Position numbers and translations under genes: made by a program
Notes under the pieces: generated by a model
What the model was told of the DNA's origin: nothing
Database searches by the model: none
The model's input: the letters and a program-made list of their open reading frames with translations, nothing else
Shown: one piece after another, positions 5,716-8,116 of the stretch
Numbering within the stretch: position 1 is the first letter of the stretch
Layout: every line of letters starts with the position of its first letter
Source of the DNA: JANLQB01 sp043735935
GTDB taxonomy: Bacteria; Verrucomicrobiota; Verrucomicrobiia; Chthoniobacterales; Chthoniobacteraceae
DNA length: 8,116 nucleotides
Direction: 5' to 3'
NCBI GenBank assembly: GCA_043735935.1
Contig: JAYTDO010000290.1
Location: 1-8,116, forward strand

Positions 5716-7740
5716 TTACGATCCGACACTGAGGAGCACCGATGCGGCATCGATTTGCGCCCGGCTACCGAGAAGCAGCACCCGGTCCTCCGCTCGCAGC
5801 TCTTCTCCCGGGCCGGGATTGATGATGTTTTCCCCCGAACGCTCGATCCCCACGATGCTGGCGCCAGTGGCGGTACGGATCGCCAACTCCCCGATCAGCT
5901 TTCCGGAGGCGGGGCATAGCGCGTTCAGTGTCACTGCTTCGAGCTGTGCATCCCTAAGAAGCGATGGCAGTTCTGGGGCTGGGTGGTAGCGCGGAGCGGG
6001 AGGCTGCTCGAGCGTCTCACGCAACGCCGCCTGCGCTCGCGAATGCAGACGGATAAACGCCCGACGGAGCAGGATCACCGCCGCCGCCACGATCAGAACA
6101 CAGATCAGGATGACCTTTTTCGATGGAAGGATGGCGGAGCTGAGCACGAGGACAAACGGAATCAGGCCGAGGCAGCCCGCGAGGAGGACCGTGGTGCTGA
6201 TGATCGTGCGCAACGCATCGGTCTTCTCACCGGCCGCGCTACGACGGACGCTGACTTCCGCGATCAACATGCCCATCGCCTGAAGCTTCCGAATCGCCGC
6301 GATAAAAAGCGGCAAGCTCAACAGAACGGCCGCAAGCCACAATAACGCCTTCATCGCCTCGAACCCGCCCGGCACCTCGGGCCACCACCAAAATGCCCGT
6401 CCGCGCAAAGCCGCGGCGGCGATGAAGACAGCTGCGATCAGCAAAAGATTGACGCCGATCTGCCATGCCCACTTCCGAAGGAGGCCAGCCGCCGGGCCTT
6501 CCGACCGCGCAGCAGCCTCGCCGACCCACCGCGTGTAGGCGCCGAGCGCGGCAGCGAGGGGGCGCGGAGCGAGCCGGTCGAACATTCCGACAATCGAGTC
6601 GGAGGACCGGATGAGGTAGGGAGTGGTAAAGGTCGTAATGACCGAGACGGCCACGGCGATCGGATACAGAAAGCTGCTCGTGACGTTGAGCGAGAGCCCC
6701 AACGCGGCGATGATGAATGAGAACTCCCCGATCTGCGCGAGCCCCATACCGACTCGCAGCGAAGTGCGCCCATCATGGCCGGCGAGAAAGGTGCCCAGCG
6801 CACAACTGAGCACCTGCCCGACGATGACGGCGACGGTGACGATGGCAATCGGCCCGGCGTAATCGACAAAGACTCCGGGATCAATCAGCAGGCCGATAGA
6901 GACAAAAAACACCGCGCTGAAAAGGTCGCGCACCGGATGCGTGAGCGCCTCGATCTTCGCGATCTGCCGCGCTTCGGCGATGATCGCGCCGATAAGAAAG
7001 GCGCCGAGCGCGACGCTGTAGCCGAGTTCCACAGCGAGCAACGAAACGCCGAAGCAAAGCCCGACGACGGTGATCAGGAGCATCTCGTCGCTTTTGAACC
7101 GCGCCACGTATTCCAGAAGGCGCGGCACCACGATCAATCCGCCGATGAGTAATGCGCCCAGAAAGGCGCTCAATTGCAAAACCGTGCGCCCCACGTCGGC
7201 CACCGCAAGCGACCCGGTGGCCGCGAACCCCGAAAGCAGCGCGATCATCACGATCGCCAGGATGTCTTCCACCACGAGAATGCCGAAGAGTAGTTGCGCG
7301 AATCTCTCCTTCGTCTTGCCCATTTCTTCGAGGGCTTTGACGATGATCGTCGTCGAAGAGATCGAAAGGATCGCGCCGAGGAAAATGCAGTCCATCTGCT
7401 TCCATCCGAAGATAACCCCCAGCTCGTACCCCACGAAGATCATCAGGAAAATCTCCAACGTCGCGGCGATGAATGCGGTCGAGCCGACCGCGCGCAATTT
7501 CCGGAAACTGAATTCCAGGCCGAGCGAGAACATAAGGAAGATCACCCCGAGTTCGGAAAGCGTCTTGATCGCGCTTTCGTCCACGATGAGCGAGGCGCTC
7601 CCCGTATGCGGGCCGATGATGATGCCCGCGATGATGTAGCCGAGGACGACAGGCTGCTTGAACTGCCGGAAGAGCACCGTCACGACCGCCGCGACAATCA
7701 TGACGACCGCGAGGTCTTGCAAAAATGTGGCGTGGTTCAT
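5716..7740 (-). CDS. CPA2-type monovalent cation/proton antiporter with C-terminal TrkA_C-like domain
   Basis: This 674-residue inner-membrane protein probably exchanges Na+ or K+ for H+. Residues 1-380 form the Na+/H+ exchanger domain of about 12 helices. Landmarks are VVLGYIIAGIIIGPHTG (31-47), FSLGLEFSFRKL (71-82), SISSTTIIVKALEEMGKT (126-143), the ion-site pair E158-D159 in ILVVEDILAI, VALGAFLIGAIIAE (243-256), RDLFSAVFFVSIGLLID (271-287) and GLAQIGEFSFIIA (333-345). KefB/KefC have QD at the ion site, so this is not a close KefC. Residues 425-559 add about four further hydrophobic segments (425-446, 463-483, 511-533, 541-559). Residues about 597-672 resemble a TrkA_C/RCK_C regulatory domain (GKLIGELAIRTATGASIVGI, LRAEDRVLLLGS). 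No Rossmann RCK_N domain with GxGxxG is present, unlike KefC. The ATG at 7740 lacks a Shine-Dalgarno sequence. The stop is 36 bp before the phosphodiesterase start. Confidence 0.95.
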   Translation of the reverse strand: MNHATFLQDLAVVMIVAAVVTVLFRQFKQPVVLGYIIAGIIIGPHTGSASLIVDESAIKTLSELGVIFLMFSLGLEFSFRKLRAVGSTAFIAATLEIFLMIFVGYELGVIFGWKQMDCIFLGAILSISSTTIIVKALEEMGKTKERFAQLLFGILVVEDILAIVMIALLSGFAATGSLAVADVGRTVLQLSAFLGALLIGGLIVVPRLLEYVARFKSDEMLLITVVGLCFGVSLLAVELGYSVALGAFLIGAIIAEARQIAKIEALTHPVRDLFSAVFFVSIGLLIDPGVFVDYAGPIAIVTVAVIVGQVLSCALGTFLAGHDGRTSLRVGMGLAQIGEFSFIIAALGLSLNVTSSFLYPIAVAVSVITTFTTPYLIRSSDSIVGMFDRLAPRPLAAALGAYTRWVGEAAARSEGPAAGLLRKWAWQIGVNLLLIAAVFIAAAALRGRAFWWWPEVPGGFEAMKALLWLAAVLLSLPLFIAAIRKLQAMGMLIAEVSVRRSAAGEKTDALRTIISTTVLLAGCLGLIPFVLVLSSAILPSKKVILICVLIVAAAVILLRRAFIRLHSRAQAALRETLEQPPAPRYHPAPELPSLLRDAQLEAVTLNALCPASGKLIGELAIRTATGASIVGIERSGENIINPGPGEELRAEDRVLLLGSRAQIDAASVLLSVGS

Positions 7741-7826
7741 TCGGCTACGATGTCGGGACTCGCATTATGGCGGCCCGCGACGAAAGACCAGCACGCCTTA
7801 CTTCGCGAGAATTCAGCGAGGACGGC

Positions 7827-7842
7827 TCCGATACGCATCGGA
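7827..7842. repeat. Perfect 6-bp inverted repeat upstream of the antiporter gene
   Basis: TCCGAT and ATCGGA pair perfectly around ACGC, flanked by GACGGC copies at 7821-7826 and 7841-7846. It lies about 87 bp before the antiporter start within a 184-bp intergenic region. It could be an operator half-site pair or an RNA hairpin. It has no T-run, so it is not an intrinsic terminator. A CATAAT hexamer on the - strand (7764-7769) might be a -10 box for the antiporter, but no good -35 goes with it. Confidence 0.35.
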
Positions 7843-7892
7843 CGGCACGGGCGCACGCGGTATGCAGCGCCGCCAGACACGCGGTCAATCCA

Positions 7893-7916
7893 ATCTCAAA
7901 CCCGCACCCGGGCGGG
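7893..7916 (-). terminator. Weak terminator-like hairpin after the partial secreted-protein gene
   Basis: CCCGC and GCGGG at 7901-7905 and 7912-7916 form a 5-bp GC stem with a 6-base loop, and on the - strand the stem is followed by TTTGAG. It starts 9 bases beyond the stop codon at 7925, the expected place for a terminator. The T-run is only three bases, so the call is tentative. Confidence 0.35.
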
Positions 7917-7924
7917 CCCCACTC

Positions 7925-8116
7925 TTAGGGTGTGGAGACTTCGTAGAAACGCTGGACGAGACCGGTCAGACTGTCCGTCACGTCGATCTGACGCAACGCT
8001 GGATCCGCCGCAATGTCCGCGAGCGTCGTCCACGTCCCAGTGCCGAGCGCGTTCTTGTAGCGGACATGGTAGGTCTTGTTCGGCTGGGCGGTGAAACGAA
8101 TGATCATCTGATTGCC
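7925..8116 (-). CDS. C-terminal end of a probable secreted protein (5' part outside window)
   Basis: The frame is open through the window edge: codons for G-N-Q precede the ATG at 8107. That internal Met is therefore probably not the start and only the last 63 residues are visible. They read as one beta-sandwich-like module, FTAQPNKTYHVRYKNALGTG, then TWTTLADIAADP and LVQRFYEVSTP at the stop. Tails of this type, with a strand, an aromatic W-T-x-L-A turn and a closing RFYxV, are familiar at the ends of large secreted or autotransporter-like proteins of Verrucomicrobiota and Planctomycetota. The function of the whole protein cannot be deduced. A weak hairpin follows the stop. I am fairly sure it is coding, because the pattern is protein-like and the stop is well placed, but unsure of the family. 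Confidence 0.68.
   Translation of the reverse strand, partial: GNQMIIRFTAQPNKTYHVRYKNALGTGTWTTLADIAADPALRQIDVTDSLTGLVQRFYEVSTP

Noticed and set aside
1583..7771. Shared 10-mer GCATTATGGC at 1583-1592 and 7762-7771, both upstream of - strand genes
   Set aside because: A 10-base match is expected by chance many times in 8 kb. The contained CATAAT could be a -10 box, but neither copy has a good -35.
7294..8094. + strand open frame (266 codons) opposite the antiporter start and the intergenic region
   Set aside because: It is rich in Arg, Asp and Glu with no pattern and is antisense to conserved membrane helices.
1..8116. tRNA genes, rRNA, CRISPR arrays, insertion sequences, attachment sites
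   Set aside because: No cloverleaf, regular repeat-spacer array, transposase motif or terminal inverted repeat was seen. The only evident longer repeat is the one in the Pro-rich gene.

Overview
The window is about 8.1 kb of GC-rich bacterial DNA. Its gene content suggests a member of the Verrucomicrobiota (Chthoniobacter/Opitutus-like). The clues are an exported TPR-plus-STN protein of a type common in that phylum, an exported Calx-beta protein, a Pro/Thr-rich protein, and a C-terminal fragment ending in RFYEVSTP that resembles the tails of large secreted verrucomicrobial proteins. This placement is inferred from protein style only; no rRNA is present. Most genes lack a clear Shine-Dalgarno sequence.

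Layout from left to right: the 3' part of truA (tRNA pseudouridine synthase) is on the + strand and runs in from outside the window. Everything else is on the - strand. Read in the direction of transcription, from high to low coordinates, these are: the last 63 codons of a secreted protein (ending at 7925); a spacer with a perfect inverted repeat and a terminator-like hairpin; a CPA2-type cation/proton antiporter with a C-terminal TrkA_C-like domain; 36 bp further on, an exported glycerophosphodiester phosphodiesterase; an intergenic stretch with a recognisable sigma70-type promoter; a small Pro/Thr-rich protein made of two 31-residue repeats; a GT60-type (Skp1-GlcNAc-transferase-like) glycosyltransferase; a GT8-like glycosyltransferase overlapping it by 11 bp; an exported TPR/STN protein; and an exported Calx-beta protein that converges on truA.

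The most interesting part is 4769 down to 2244. A promoter is followed by a small Pro/Thr/Ser-rich repeat protein with a good ribosome binding site, then two glycosyltransferases with no visible signal peptide or membrane segment. In eukaryotes GT60 enzymes glycosylate hydroxyproline on the cytoplasmic protein Skp1, and in Toxoplasma a GT8 enzyme caps the same glycan. The arrangement therefore suggests, as a hypothesis only, a bacterial cytoplasmic protein-glycosylation cassette with the repeat protein as a possible acceptor. The two repeat copies differ almost only at third codon positions, which is strong internal evidence that the repeat is coding. No tRNA, rRNA, CRISPR array or insertion sequence was seen.
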